Assembly: GCF_032854445.1 (NCBI RefSeq)
Contig: NC_088301.1
Span: 5,011,703 to 5,075,702 of the forward strand
DNA: 64,000 bases
Reading direction: 5' to 3'
Source of the DNA: Liolophura sinensis
Taxonomy: Eukaryota; Mollusca; Polyplacophora; Chitonida; Chitonidae
Part shown: positions 46,416-58,108 of the stretch, in pieces
How positions within the stretch are numbered: position 1 is the first letter of the stretch
How the letters are laid out: each line of letters opens with the position of its first letter
Program-made: the position numbers and the translations under genes
Notes under the pieces: model-generated
Told to the model about the DNA's origin: nothing
Database searches by the model: none
What the model saw: only the letters and a program-made list of their open reading frames with translations

Positions 46416-46506
46416 AGTCATGGTCCACATCGTTGTCCATGTCGCTGGAAATAGTCACCTTCTTCTGCACGTGAGTCTCCACAACACCGTCTTTCTCTGT
46501 TCGATA
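46414..46506 (-). CDS. EPB41L: protein 4.1 penultimate coding exon (CTD)
   Basis: Acceptor ATCTGTGTTTGTAG, donor TTG|GTAAGTG, 93 bp, phase 0 at both ends. Encodes YRTEKDGVVETHVQKKVTIS then SDMDNDVDHDL. It aligns with the vertebrate CTD stretch KGGISETRIEKRIVITGD followed by ADIDHD. The run of acidic residues and the conserved D-H-D are the clearest fingerprints of the family. Confidence 0.95.
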
Positions 46507-48424
46507 CTACAAACACAGATACAAGCATTCATTAACACAATACACTTCTGTACTGTAGGTGTGTACGGTCAGTACGGCTTCCATACTTAGTATTAAAAAG
46601 GTCGCCAACTTTGGACTTTAAAGCCTGCATAAACTTATAAAATTTTTTTTACTCATCTGAGAAATTCCTCACCAACAATATGGTCAGGCATAATCTTACC
46701 ACTGTCCACATCACCACCCTGAAGTGCAGAGTAAGCTCCCTTATCAGAAGAGAAATTCCACATCCAACATCAGGTCATCAGCCAAAACTATGTCCCAGAT
46801 TTAATAGATGAGTAAGTTGCCTCAACCCTTTCCCGAACTCTGACTCCCCTCTTGTTGTACTCTGAATGTCAGCATTTAGTTATTAATTTAATGTTTAATG
46901 GGTCCTTTATGCCATACTCCTGAATGATTCACTTATACAACTGCAGCCACCATTATGGTATGAGAAAACTGGCAAAGGTCAGTATATAAGTATTAAACTA
47001 AGACTACATGTAACAAGTTGGCACCTTCAAGGTCACCAAAAAAATTCCCACATGCAAGTTATAACACAGTGAACAGCTCCTAAGAGTTACAGACAATGAT
47101 CCTGCAGCTAAATCAAAACAAGGACACAAAACAAAGAGCCTAGGCTTGATTCAAGACACAGGATCAATCCACTGATATCCACACACTATCACACAATGAA
47201 ATCTCTTCAGCAACCTACTCCCAGAAAAGTGCAAAACCTTGTACATGTATATCTCAGCCAACATAAATGTGAACGAGACATGAAATCAAAATGTAGAACT
47301 TACACAAAATGAAAGTAGGCCTTAATTACATCTCTTTATCCTCGTTACACCAGAGTTGTTTAAATTAACAGTGTCTACATGTATGAAAAGCATCGCCAAA
47401 AGAACAATCATATTAGATACGAACACTTCTCTTCTACATTTACAATTCTAGACTCTGTCTAATATATTTTCATGGCTCTTAGTTTTTCACTTTTACAGAA
47501 AACCTAAAAAAAAGAAAAAGAATCATGATGGGGAAACAGAATGAAGAAGCTTTGTCACATCATGAGCATCAGGTGACAGACCTTCAACATGGCTCAACCT
47601 GGTAATATCAAATGAAGTGAACAGACTATTTATTAAAATTCAGTCAAAGGAAGTGGATGGGCAAAAAGAGTTCTAGATTCAGCGGGAAAAGCTCCATTGT
47701 AAAATGTCAAAGTAAATCTGCTACATGTACGAGAACATGTGAAAGACCATCATTACAAGATGAGTTTGTGCTATCCAATACCAGTATATTACCCAAACGG
47801 TACCCACAATCCAAAGACTGGGTACAATACCGTCTACCAGTTTTACACACACTCGCACGCGTCAAATACATGTGACTTCTGATCCCAGAATGTAGGTCTA
47901 GCTCAGCATTCACCATAATCTAATCTGGTGCTTGAGTCTCAGTAAATTTGTCTTAATAATTTGAGAGACACAATGGTTTCACCTCAACTATAAAACCTGA
48001 CCTGAGAAAGTAAGAAATACTGTCCAACACTGATCATTTTAACAACTTCTCACTGAACTTCATGAAATCTTAAATCTATTTGTTCTTAAGACTTGATGAA
48101 AAGACAGATCTGACTGCGACAACAGCTTCGCAGGAAAGCTGCCCAAAGGGTGAAAAAGAATGAATCATATTCATGAATTTATCTAAGAAGCCCAGTGCTT
48201 AGAGAGTCTACAAGTTATATTGACGTTGATGAACATGCGGCAATATACCCCTGTGAAGCTCAACCTATCCTTATGCAAGTACTGGTGCTGTATGGGACTT
48301 AAAATTGTACTTTTTGATTCAAAATAATGGTCATAAAATATTATTTTTGCTGACAAAACAATCCTCAAACTCACAGAATCATGGACAAAATTTTACGATC
48401 AATACTGTCAGTATATGTGTGTTT

Positions 48425-48890
48425 AACTAGCAGTAGAGCTGACGTGCCACCTTCCTAGCTAGCCAGTGTGCAGAAGAGTTATTGTGCCACCTTCCCACCT
48501 AGCCAGAGTGCAGCAGAGTTAACGTGCCACCTTCCCAGCTAGCCAGTGTGCAGCAGAGCTGATGTGCCAGCTAGCCAGTGTGCAGTAGAACTGACGTGCC
48601 ACCTTCCCAGCTAGCCAGAGTGCAGCAGAGTTAACGGTCCACCTTCCCAGCTAGCCAGTGTGCAGCAGACCTATTGTGCCACCTTCCCAGCTAGCCAGTG
48701 TGCAGCAGAGCTGATGTGCCACCTTCCCAGCTAGCCAGTGTGCAGTAGAGCTGACGTGCCACCTTCCCAGCTAGCCAGTGTGCAGTAGAGCTGACGTGCC
48801 CACCTTCCCAGCTAGCCAGTGTGCAGTAGACCTATTGTGCCACTCTCCCAACTAGCCAGTATGCAGCAGAGCTAACGTGCCACCTTCCCA
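48425..48890. repeat. about 40-bp minisatellite, 11-12 units (intronic)
   Basis: Unit GCCACCTTCCCAGCTAGCCA-GTGTGCAGCAGAGCTGACGT with point variants and one shortened unit near 48565. Lies in the 3.6-kb intron between the second and third CTD exons from the end. The rest of this intron holds nothing recognised. Confidence 0.97.
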
Positions 48891-50088
48891 GTATATATGC
48901 GGTTTCATATACATGTACGTCTGTTACAGAATTAGAAGATTTTGGTAAAATAGCTTACATGTGTGAAGAGTTTGACATTAAAGAGAATGTCACATAAACG
49001 CAATATGGACAGAACATACTTAATCTGCACAGAGGCCCTCACAGCATATGCGTCCATGAATTATGAAGGAAATTGAGAAATGGTAGTTTTTTTCCCATGT
49101 GAACATGAACGGTTATGGTTGTCGTACTGGGATAAGTAAACCTGTAAATTGGTTTGTGAACCTCTTTATTGTTCAGGATGAACCTTTTGTTGTGCAAAGG
49201 GATGCTCTGTCAAAGGATGTTCGGGTTTGTCCTAATGTAATAGTATTAGTCAAGCTCATGTTGGCTAACATCTCCTGTTCAACCATGATCAACCCAAAGT
49301 ACAAGAGGTTCCAGTCAGGCTACAAATGTGTCAATCATTACAAGTACAAAAACAATGCCTAATGTCACAAGGGTAAAGAAAACTGCAGTTGAATACTCTT
49401 TCTGGGATCATGTACATCACCCAATTCTTTGATTCTGCAGGAGTACTCTTTGAATAACACCATCTGGACAAAACTGCAAATGTCAATCTTCCCACCAAAT
49501 GTTAGGGATACATGGATACTCATACATGTATAGGTTATATTCAGTACAAAACCTAATCTAATAAAGTCCTGACATGCAATATCAACAGATACTATTTCTG
49601 AACTTGATGAAACAACAGAAAATGTCACCTCAATGTGAAAGAAAATTTCTTGCACAACATACTGTTCACAAGGAACAAGTACATACATATACTCCAAATG
49701 CCATCATAAAGTCCATCAAATGCCCTGAATGACGACTTGACACCCATTCCTATACGTCCAAGTCATACTTCCAATCCAGAACATATGTAACTACACGAAA
49801 CCGGGCATAAGTGCAGACACAACATATATACGAGTAAGACCATAAGTCTTCAAAGAAAACCTGAACTGGCTACCGTCTTCAGGCAAACTGACTGTCCCAA
49901 CAGGAATGTTCATGATAGAAAAGACTATGACAAAACTTTGGCCAACACAAATAAATGCACAGGGCAAGAGATGTGTGGGTGAGCTGTACAGAAAACACTA
50001 GCCGTCAGAAAGTGAAAAACCTTCAATGTTGAAGACAACTAAACTCTGATGGATGACTGGATGGATGGAAGGATGGGCTCTCACTTAC

Positions 50089-50292
50089 AGTTGTCGTTTC
50101 TATCATTTGAGATTTGGTACTGTGCGACTGGGAGCTGACAAGTACTGCGTCATCCAAATCCGGCTGCTTGCCCTCATTTTGGTATGTGACGGTTCGGGTA
50201 TGTGTTTTGACTATAGGCACATTGGTGGTGGCTACAGGGGCTTCCTCTTGTGCAGGCTCGTACTTCACTTTTTCCGTTGCCACGGTGGGTGG
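50089..50292 (-). CDS. EPB41L: protein 4.1 CTD exon 1
   Basis: Acceptor TTTCTGCTTTCTTAG, donor ACT|GTAAGTG, 204 bp, 68 residues, phase 0 at both ends. It starts PPTVATEKVKYEPAQEE and continues with VPIVKTHTRTVTYQNEG, then AVLVSSQSHSTKSQMIETTT. The VPxVKTxTxTxTYx pattern followed by a Ser/Thr-rich segment is diagnostic for the start of the 4.1 CTD (vertebrate VPxVKTETKTITYE). The Gly-Lys-Gln-Pro-Asp-Leu-Asp-Asp insertion stands where vertebrates have a short variable loop. Confidence 0.96.
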
Positions 50293-51164
50293 CTAAGAAA
50301 GCAGAAATCAGAAGAGGCCAGTCAGATTTACAAGCAGACGTTGACGGAACCATCCACCTCCTAGTATTTGAAGAGGACGGCCATCGAAAAACGTCCTTTT
50401 TTAATTTTTTTTTTCCTCACGGAGGTTAAATTTGTGTGATTGTGCAAACACATAGGCAAGCAGGTGGTTTATTATGTGTATATGTACAGAGAAGAAAAGA
50501 GAGATACAGACGCCAGAGCAGACAGACAGACAGACGCAGGAATCCATGCAAGAGACATGCCTTACCTAACGTATGGATTTGCTAGGATATCTAGTTGTAT
50601 AATCTGTCATTAATAAAACACCTAATCTACATGTGTGGACATATTATTGTCAATATGTTCATTTCAGATTCTAATTAGTGGAGATATTTTGGACATGGAA
50701 CAATCAGCTGAGTACTGGTGTTAAATGACCACAAAAAAAAAAGATTTGGATGACAACTACAATGAGAAAGAAAACAGTCATTCATCAAAATACCATACTG
50801 ATCTATCAAAAGGAATATTCTGATCCAGTGACAGGTTCTTCACAGGTAGGTTGACCTCTGTTACTACTTCTGATTTCCTTGGCTTTAGACAGGTGTTGAA
50901 TTGTGGAATCATCCCTACTCATCACATCACAAACGAAATGCAGACAAAATCCTATATGAATTCATGATAAAGCAGAGGCTACCACAAGTTTACCACACTG
51001 AACAATATATCTTCACACAACACCAGATCATCAGGGGAAGTCCATACAACAGCCAACCACTGTCTTCACAACACAAATGTATATATGCACTGTACTCTAC
51101 CCTCAAACAGCCTAACAATGGGTTTCAGCCCACAATACAAGCCTCGTGGAAAAGAGAAATAAAA

Positions 51165-51530
51165 AGCACAAGGAAAACATAAACAATTCTGTGTTCTCCT
51201 GAAGTGTACTGCGAATGGACCAAAAAGCACAAGGAAAACATAAACAACTCTGTGTCTTCCTGAAGTGTACTGCGAGTGGACCAAAAAGCACAAGGAAAAC
51301 ATAAACAACTCTGTGTTTTCCTGAAGTGTACTGCGAGTGGACCAAAAAGCACAAGGAAAACATAAACGATTCTGTGTTCTCCTGAAGTGTACTGCGAGTG
51401 GACCAAAAAGCACAAGGAAAACATAAACAATTCTGTGTTTTCCTGAAGTGTACTGTGAGTGGACCAAAAAGCACAAGGAAAACATAAACAATTCTGTGTT
51501 TTCCTGAAGGGTACTGCGAGTGAACCTGGA
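51165..51530. repeat. 60-bp minisatellite, 6 units (intronic)
   Basis: Unit AAAAAGCACAAGGAAAACAT-AAACAACTCTGTGTTTTCCT-GAAGTGTACTGCGAGTGGAC; a period of exactly 60 keeps frames open on both strands, so the 100-165 codon frames here are not genes. No exon was found elsewhere in 50.3-51.1 kb. Confidence 0.97.
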
Positions 51531-52078
51531 ATGAAGTCCAGAATAATGTGTAGAAACATTCAAAATCTTCCGTTCTCTCTCAATCTTACATTCACATTCT
51601 CAGGTACAAAGTATGCTCTCACTGATGTATGTCTGTGTACGCTGTACGTTTGGTATGACGATGCATGCAAGCATCAGGTAGACATCAGACATCCACAAGT
51701 ACACATGACATACTTGTCCTTTTGTAACTTTAAAAGTAATAACCTGTATTTAAAATCATAAAGCACTACTTAGTTACTTTGTTCATTAAGGTGTGCCTAA
51801 TCACAAATTCTGCACAAGTACACATCTTGGACCTGTCATTCTGGAGGCATGGTGCTGTGCAAAGATATTACCAAGTCTAATAAGACCTCTGACTGAGGAA
51901 TACCCGCAGATTAATAAGTGAAATTTCCTTGAAATGGGTTCAATATATTTGGACACGTTATTGTAATTCCTCTATATTTTAAGACATATATTAGCAGTGC
52001 AGAAAGCCAACAATCACATCTCTCTCTCTGTTTTTTTCAAAAAGAAAAGAAATGTATCTGTTCTTCATTAGATGGACT

Positions 52079-52338
52079 AACCATGTGAGTGAGTGCTTGG
52101 GGCTTAACATCGTACTTAACAATTTTTCAGTCATATAATGACGAAGGAACCCTTGGAGTGCATGTGATGTGCCTCCCTGTTGCAGGACGAATTTCCACCG
52201 CTGTTTTACCTAGTGCTGTTTCAATGAGGCGCCTTAATGAAGGCAAGTAAGTCGTCCCGCCCGAGCCATTATACTGATGCAGGTCAACCAGTTGTTGCAC
52301 TTTCCCCTTCATGCTGAATGTCAATCAACCATGTGAGT
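52079..52338 (-). repeat. 5'-truncated SINE with perfect 12-bp target duplication
   Basis: The element 52091-52326 matches the 1.2-kb copy (TTAACATCGTACTTAAC, TTTTTCAGTCATATAATGAC, GAGTGCATGTGATGTGCCTC, GATGCAGGTCAACCAGTTGT) but stops before the tRNA-like head. AACCATGTGAGT stands at 52079-52090 and again at 52327-52338. Perfect flanks mean a fairly recent insertion into the 4.1 intron. Confidence 0.9.
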
Positions 52339-52339
52339 A

Positions 52340-53590
52340 AAGAAAGACTGTGTATGTCTGTTACATTTTTATGTGTATCAGCTAAAAGTAGCTGACCACG
52401 TGTCCCCAAAATTAGAAGGATTACAGTATGTTAAACAGAGCTAGTGAGAAAAATGTGGAAAACTATTCAAAGAGAGGAGCATACCTTTGTAAAATATTGT
52501 CTGATAATGTCATACTTTGATAGGCTTCACAGTGCAGAGGAGATAAAAAAGTCTGCCATACATGAAAATGTTCAAGATGTTAAATGGACTGATGTTTAAT
52601 GATAAAATAGATCAATGAATGCTAATTACGAGATGATGATCAACATAAGGATATTAAAAATTCTTGTATCACATTCAAACTCTGTAGCAAAGAGTATGAA
52701 ATAGGGCTTCAGTCATTGTATGAATATTTTCCACAGAATAATAAAATCATAACACAATAAATTGTCTGCAAAAGTAAAGAAGTTGAAAAAGGTGTTTTTA
52801 CAGGTAAACTGTACATAAACTGTGCAGATCCTGTTTGCAACCTCCACCTAGAGCATACAGGGTGAATAAACGAGTCTTCCATCCATGGAATATTATGACA
52901 TTAGATTCTTCCATATACGAAATATTGTGTGCCTTAATCCACAGCCCAGCATCCACCAAGGGGTGTACGCTATGGAGGCACACTTGTGCGCAAAACAAGT
53001 TTGTTTCACTGGAATACAAGCATGGAATGCCTAAACATGAAAAAATGTGCCATTGTATGATCACATGGCCATAATGGCAGGAAGAGGTTATACTGTATTA
53101 TATCAGAATGAATCAGTATGGGTTTATTAAGGCCACTTTTCAGCCATACCTCACACCCTTCTTTCTCCCACCTCTGCAAATGATGTATCAACAATTCATG
53201 CTGGTGTAAAATAGAACTGGTTAGTACTGTTTTGCTCTGATTATTCCCTCCCAAACTGGCAATAGCCAACAATAACATATGCCCACTTCTTATTGTGCCT
53301 ATCATAATGGTACCGTGTTTTAATAGTAGTGTACCACTATAAAAAACTAAATAAGGAGGGAAGAACAGATTGAAAGTGTGGCACAGACATGTGATGTTAC
53401 AAAAGCAAGAGTTCTGATAGTAGGAAAGTATTGCCAACACCAAAACTCACATTCCTCATCAATCTTGTGGGGATGTAGTTTTTATCATATGATGTATTCT
53501 AATGAACACAGCTACATATAATTGCTTTTCACAGATAGTTAACTGGGTACAGAAACAATTTCTAAGTGCCTGGTGTGAGACAGGCATAAA
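52340..53590. other. intron sequence, nothing recognised
   Basis: Open frames of 79-145 codons around 52.8-53.4 kb have no homology that I recognise and no paired in-phase splice sites. Confidence 0.4.
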
Positions 53591-53594
53591 CAGG

Positions 53595-53675
53595 CATCGC
53601 CAGATATGTCCAGGCTACGTCATCGCCAGACATGTCCAGGCTACGTCATCGCCAGACATGTCCAGGCTATGTCTA
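53595..53675. repeat. 26-bp tandem repeat, 3 units (intronic)
   Basis: CATCGCCAGACATGTCCAGG-CTACGT repeats three times with minimal change. Confidence 0.95.
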
Positions 53676-53679
53676 GCCT

Positions 53680-55285
53680 AAGCTAAGCTGTGTACTGTCA
53701 TTCCAGACCCCTACAAAACTGTTACCAGGTTAACCAGAGGTTAAAGCAGTCAGTGTCAAGTGATCCAGACACGACACTGATTCAAACTGAAAAAATTTAT
53801 TTACTGATTTGTTTCACTGGTCCAATGCCATAGCCAATAACAAACACGCAGAGAATTGAGGTTTTAATTCAATGATTTGATGCGGTATGCCTTTGGGAAG
53901 AATCCTGGTGCACGAATAAAATATTCAAATATTCACTCTAAAGAAAAGGCAACATTTGCTGAACATTGTGCCAATGATGTATAAAATCTTATCGCAAAAT
54001 TCTACCCTGCTTTAGAAGCTGTTTCAAAAACGCACACACACATATCAATTAGTTTTGTTAGATAAACTTTAATCTGGGTTCTTGTACTAGAGATGTTATC
54101 TTAATTCTCCTCATTTTGCTATTAACTGAATTGTAAACCAACAGTACTCCTGAAGTCACAAAGTCCAGGTCAGCCACAGTTTCAGGCAGAAACACCTTCC
54201 TCAAGACTGGAGGTCAGATTTGTAATCTGAATATTAGCTGCATGACTCTGTAATTACTTTATAAATGTTAGCTAAGGCAACTATAATCAAACCGCAATCA
54301 GCAACCATTTCTTGTTCCTTGCTAAAGGATTTGCATTAGATCAGCTTGGACACAGTCACAGAGCAGATACATAAGTACATTTTGCTTCAGACATGATTCA
54401 CAGTTTCTGAATGTCAGATCTTGTCATCTTCACATGACAATGACAATGTTCTTGTTAATATCCTTTCCACAATCAATTTCGCAACTGTGCGCATCTATCG
54501 GAAGTATATACAAATGTGGTAGACATTTTCATATAACCAAACCCCTAGTCAAGTGTTTTTAGTGCACCCTGGTCCATCATCATCAATGTAAATAGATTGG
54601 CACTGGAAACTGCCACCTTCCCCTTTTTTGAGGAACGTTTCTTTGTCTCTGAAACTTTTAGATTTCTTGACAGAGGTTTGCAAAATTGATTAATATTAAT
54701 GAGCGAAATAGAAACCTAAATTAAAGGTATCCGTAAGCAATAACAGAGAACCAAACTACTCCAAGCCATAGCTTAACAATCAGATTTTACAGCTGCCCAG
54801 AGATCAGGAAAAATATTATATCAATAATAGAAGTTAATGAGATTAAGCTTTGCCGCCACCCAGACACCAGCGTACTAACCCATGTCAGTAAATAAACCCA
54901 TGTCTTGAGGGTTTCACGCCTAAGACAGCAGTATGTATCATAAAAAATAATGGGGCAAATCAAGTAAAAAAGGTCAAACAGGCTCTAAAGGTCACCTGCT
55001 AAATCACTGAGGATAATTACCAGATAAAGTACACATGACTTAAATAATTTACAGTGAACAACACTTTTAGCGAATATATATACAAGGCCACGACACAGAC
55101 AACTATGTTACCCACCTTTGTCACACCAATAACAGCCCACCTGTATTGAAGTGTGCTCCCGGATACAGGATCATGTACGCATTGCACTGCACACCAAAAG
55201 GACATTCCTTCTGAGAGTACACTGACAGGCTTGTCTTTTAATTCCCGTTATTGCTATATAACATTACTGTTGTAACATAAAAGGT
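53680..55285. other. intron sequence, nothing recognised
   Basis: No exon passing the acceptor, phase and donor test. A GTGGGTAAC donor-like site at about 55110 follows a frame with SGSTLQYRWAVIGVTK, but no matching acceptor in phase was seen. Confidence 0.4.
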
Positions 55286-55289
55286 AGTT

Positions 55290-55610
55290 GAAGACAGGGA
55301 ATAAGCATTGGTAGTGTGTTGCTAGCATTTGGAACAAGGTCACAACATTGGTAGTGTGTTGACAGCCTTTGTAACATGGTCACAACATTGGTAGTGTGTT
55401 GCTAGCATTTTTAACATGGTCACAACACATGGTAGTGAGTTGCTAACATTTGTAACAGGGTCACAACATTGGTAGTGTGTAAATAGCATTTGTAACATGG
55501 TCACAACATTGGTAGTGTGTAAATAGCATTTGTAGCATGGTCACAACACACGGTAGTATGTTGCTAAAATTTGTAACATGGTCACAGCATTAGTTGCAAG
55601 GTCACAACAT
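55290..55610. repeat. about 40-bp minisatellite, 7-8 units (intronic)
   Basis: Unit CACAACATTGGTAGTGTGTT-GCTAGCATTTGTAACATGGT with several variants (AAATAGCATTTG). Confidence 0.95.
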
Positions 55611-55839
55611 TGGCAACATTCACACAATCAGTGCGACATCTGCATGTGTAATGGCTACATCCACAATGTAAAAACCAACAACCACCTGTTTAACTGCTGT
55701 GATTAGATGGAAATGACCACTGCTTAACCAGGAAGACAATGCCTGAACCACATGCACTAGATTGCCTCATCCATACAGACAGACCTGTACCTCCAAGATG
55801 TTGGGTGTGACTACATCCAGAGAATAGTGTCATGTAAAT

Positions 55840-56825
55840 AGCATGTTCAGTGTATATGTACCATTTGGTGTGCAGCACACGTACTCCGTGGGCTCTGTGT
55901 ACAGATGTTACATTTGGTGTGCAGCACACGCACTCTGTGGCTCAGTGTATAGATGTACCTTTTGGTGTGCAGCATATGTACTCTGTGGGCTCAGTGTATA
56001 CATGTACCTTTTGGTGTGCAGCACACATACTCTGTGGGCTCAGTGTATACATGTATCTTTTGGTGTGCAGCACACATACTCTGTGGGCTCAGTGTATACA
56101 TGTACCATTTGGTGTGCAGCACACACACTCTGTGGGCTCAGTGTATACATGTACCATTTGGTGTGCAGCACACATACTCTGTGGGCTCAGTGTATAGATG
56201 TACCTTTTGGTGTGCAGCACACATACTCTGTGGGCTCAGTGTATAGATGTACCTTTTGGTGTGCAGCACACATACTCTGTGGGCTCAGTGTATAGATGTA
56301 CCTTTTGGTGTGCAGCACACGTACTCTGTGGGCTCAGTGTATAGATGTACCTTTTGGTGTGCAGCATATGTACTCTGTGGGCTCAGTGTATACATGTACC
56401 TTTTGGTGTGCAGCACACATACTCTGTGGGCTCAGTGTATAGATGTACCTTTTGGTGTGCAGCATATGTGCTCTATGGGCTCAGTGTATACATGTACCTT
56501 TTGGTGTGCAGCACACATACTCTGTGGGCTCAGTGTATAGATGTACCATTTGGTGTGCAGCATATGTACTCTGTGGGCTCAGTGTATACATGTACCTTTT
56601 GGTGTGCAGCACACATACTCTGTGGGCTCAGTGTATACATGTATCTTTTGGTGTGCAGCACACATACTCTGTGGGCTCAGTGTATACATGTACCATTTGG
56701 TGTGTAGCACACATACTCTGTGGGCTCAGTGTATAGATGTACCTTTTGGTGTGCAGCACACATACTCTGTGGGCTCAGTGTATACATGTACCTTTTGGTG
56801 TGCAGCACACGTACTCCGTGGTCTT
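55840..56825. repeat. 49-bp minisatellite, about 20 units (intronic)
   Basis: Unit TGTATACATGTACCTTTTGG-TGTGCAGCACACATACTCTG-TGGGCTCAG. Most units differ at only one to four sites (ACATG/AGATG, CCTTTT/CCATTT, CACACAT/CATATGT). Three units make 147 bp, so long overlapping frames exist on the plus strand; they are not genes. Confidence 0.98.
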
Positions 56826-57127
56826 AGTCAAATACACAAAACAACAATCCAGCCACCTGCAATAACTTTCTACTTTCCACTCACTCAAAATTTTAAATCC
56901 TTGTTTTTTTGTCTCACATTACTTTGTGAATCACACATAAGGCTGACTTTCCAAACTTACTCCCAGCCTTTTGAAGTATTAAGGACTAAAAATACACCTT
57001 CCAGGCTTTTTTCCCCATTTTCCAAGGCTGGCACTGGACACGCGTCATTATTGCACATGGCTTTAAACATAAAACACAAAACAACAGTCCTACAACTGTA
57101 ATGATGTGGAATAAGACATGTACTTAC

Positions 57128-57172
57128 AGACTTGCCAGACACATGGTTAGACTGTAAAAGCCTCTTGGGTGC
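57128..57172 (-). CDS. EPB41L: protein 4.1 gene 45-bp cassette exon
   Basis: Acceptor TTACCCCTATTCTACAG, donor TCT|GTAAGTAC, phase 0 at both ends, encoding APKRLLQSNHVSGKS. A small basic exon between the 81-bp exon upstream and the CTD. It can be included or skipped without a frameshift. I recognise no motif; both splice sites are close to consensus. Confidence 0.75.
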
Positions 57173-57364
57173 CTGTAGAATAGGGGTAAGACAGCACATG
57201 TATATGTATGTAGAGCAAAGTATTCTACCAACATACATGGAATACCCAAGTCTCACAATACCTGAGGGTAGACTTTCACCTATAGATTAACAGAGCTCAC
57301 ATTAAATATCCCAATCACCAGTTAAGTTATAATCTAGTTTTCCACATATATAATAAAACTTATT

Positions 57365-57505
57365 GATGGCTTCATGTGCAACCTGTGGATGGTCATGGGA
57401 TTCCTCGTGATCTGTCCAGTTTCATTCCCACCAGAACGCCGCCAACGAATGAGTGAGATATTCTTGAACATGCCGCGAAACTCTAATCAAATAAATAAAC
57501 AAATC
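57365..57505 (+). repeat. SINE 3' part (intronic)
   Basis: CAACCTGTGGATGGTCATGG, CCACCAGAACGCCGCCAACG, ATTCTTGAACATGCCGCGAA and an AATCAAATAAATAAACAAAT end. Confidence 0.8.
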
Positions 57506-57524
57506 ATGAGTGACTGAACTGTAT

Positions 57525-57860
57525 CCTTTATGAATAGAGGATGTAAGGCATATCCTGAAAAGAGGTCACCATGCATATCCTGACTAGAGGATACCTGGCA
57601 TATTCTGAATAGAGGATGCCCGCCACCATGCATATCCTGACAAAGAGCACAACATGCATATCCTCAACAGAGGATACCAGGACAATCCTGAATAGAGGAC
57701 ACCCTGCATATCCTGAATAAAGGACACCACACACATCCTGAATAGAGGACACCATGCAGGTCCTCAATATCAGGCATATCCTGAATAGAGGATACCAGGC
57801 ATATCCTGAACAGAGGATACCAGGCATATCCTGATTGGAGGATACCAGGCATATCCTAAA
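57525..57860. repeat. about 30-bp minisatellite, 10-11 units (intronic)
   Basis: CATATCCTGAATAGAGGATA-CCAGG and shorter or longer variants, irregular in period. Confidence 0.93.
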
Positions 57861-57936
57861 AATACCAGGATTTCAGCATTAGTGATATCTAGACAAGAAC
57901 TTAAGCATTTTTCTAAATCCATACATCAAAACTTAC

Positions 57937-58017
57937 AGATTTAGCAGGATGGACTGGCAAAAAGTCCATCTTGTGGTCAATTTCCTGTTCATTGGCCCAA
58001 CTCGAAATGTCGAAAAG
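57937..58017 (-). CDS. EPB41L: protein 4.1 gene 81-bp exon
   Basis: Acceptor TTCATCGTTTGTTTCAG, donor TCT|GTAAGTTTTG, phase 0 at both ends. Encodes LFDISSWANEQEIDHKMDFL then PVHPAKS. Strong splice sites and an amphipathic, non-repetitive sequence argue that it is real. The function of this segment, between the FERM part and the CTD, is not known. Confidence 0.85.
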
Positions 58018-58076
58018 CTGAAACAAACGATGAAAGCAAATCAATGAGCAGTTAGACAAACCACCATTACTAAGAA

Positions 58077-58078
<2 letters not shown>

Positions 58079-58104
<26 letters not shown>
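58079..58104 (+). repeat. poly-A tract, 26 bases
   Basis: Uninterrupted A run in the intron 60 bases upstream (on the minus strand) of the 81-bp exon; as poly-U in the transcript it could lengthen the pyrimidine region. Confidence 0.95.

Positions 58105-58108
<4 letters not shown>

Noticed and set aside
50565-50605. Possible 38-bp exon (minus strand) with a good GTAAGG donor and IIQLDILANPYV frame
   Set aside because: Would end in phase 2 and break the phase 0 chain between the 45-bp exon and the CTD; the acceptor is only moderate.
51066-51563. Minus-strand frames of 120-165 codons with repeated VHFRKTQNCLCFPCAFW words
   Set aside because: A 60-bp minisatellite read in all three frames.
55017-55205. 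Exon-like minus-strand frame with SGSTLQYRWAVIGVTK
   Set aside because: No in-phase acceptor and no 4.1 similarity. It may be a dispersed repeat.
55843-57101. Overlapping plus-strand frames of 97-186 codons with the repeated words CTLWAQCI and HVPFGVQHT
   Set aside because: Products of the 49-bp minisatellite, whose three-unit cycle is divisible by three; located in an intron on the opposite strand of the 4.1 gene.
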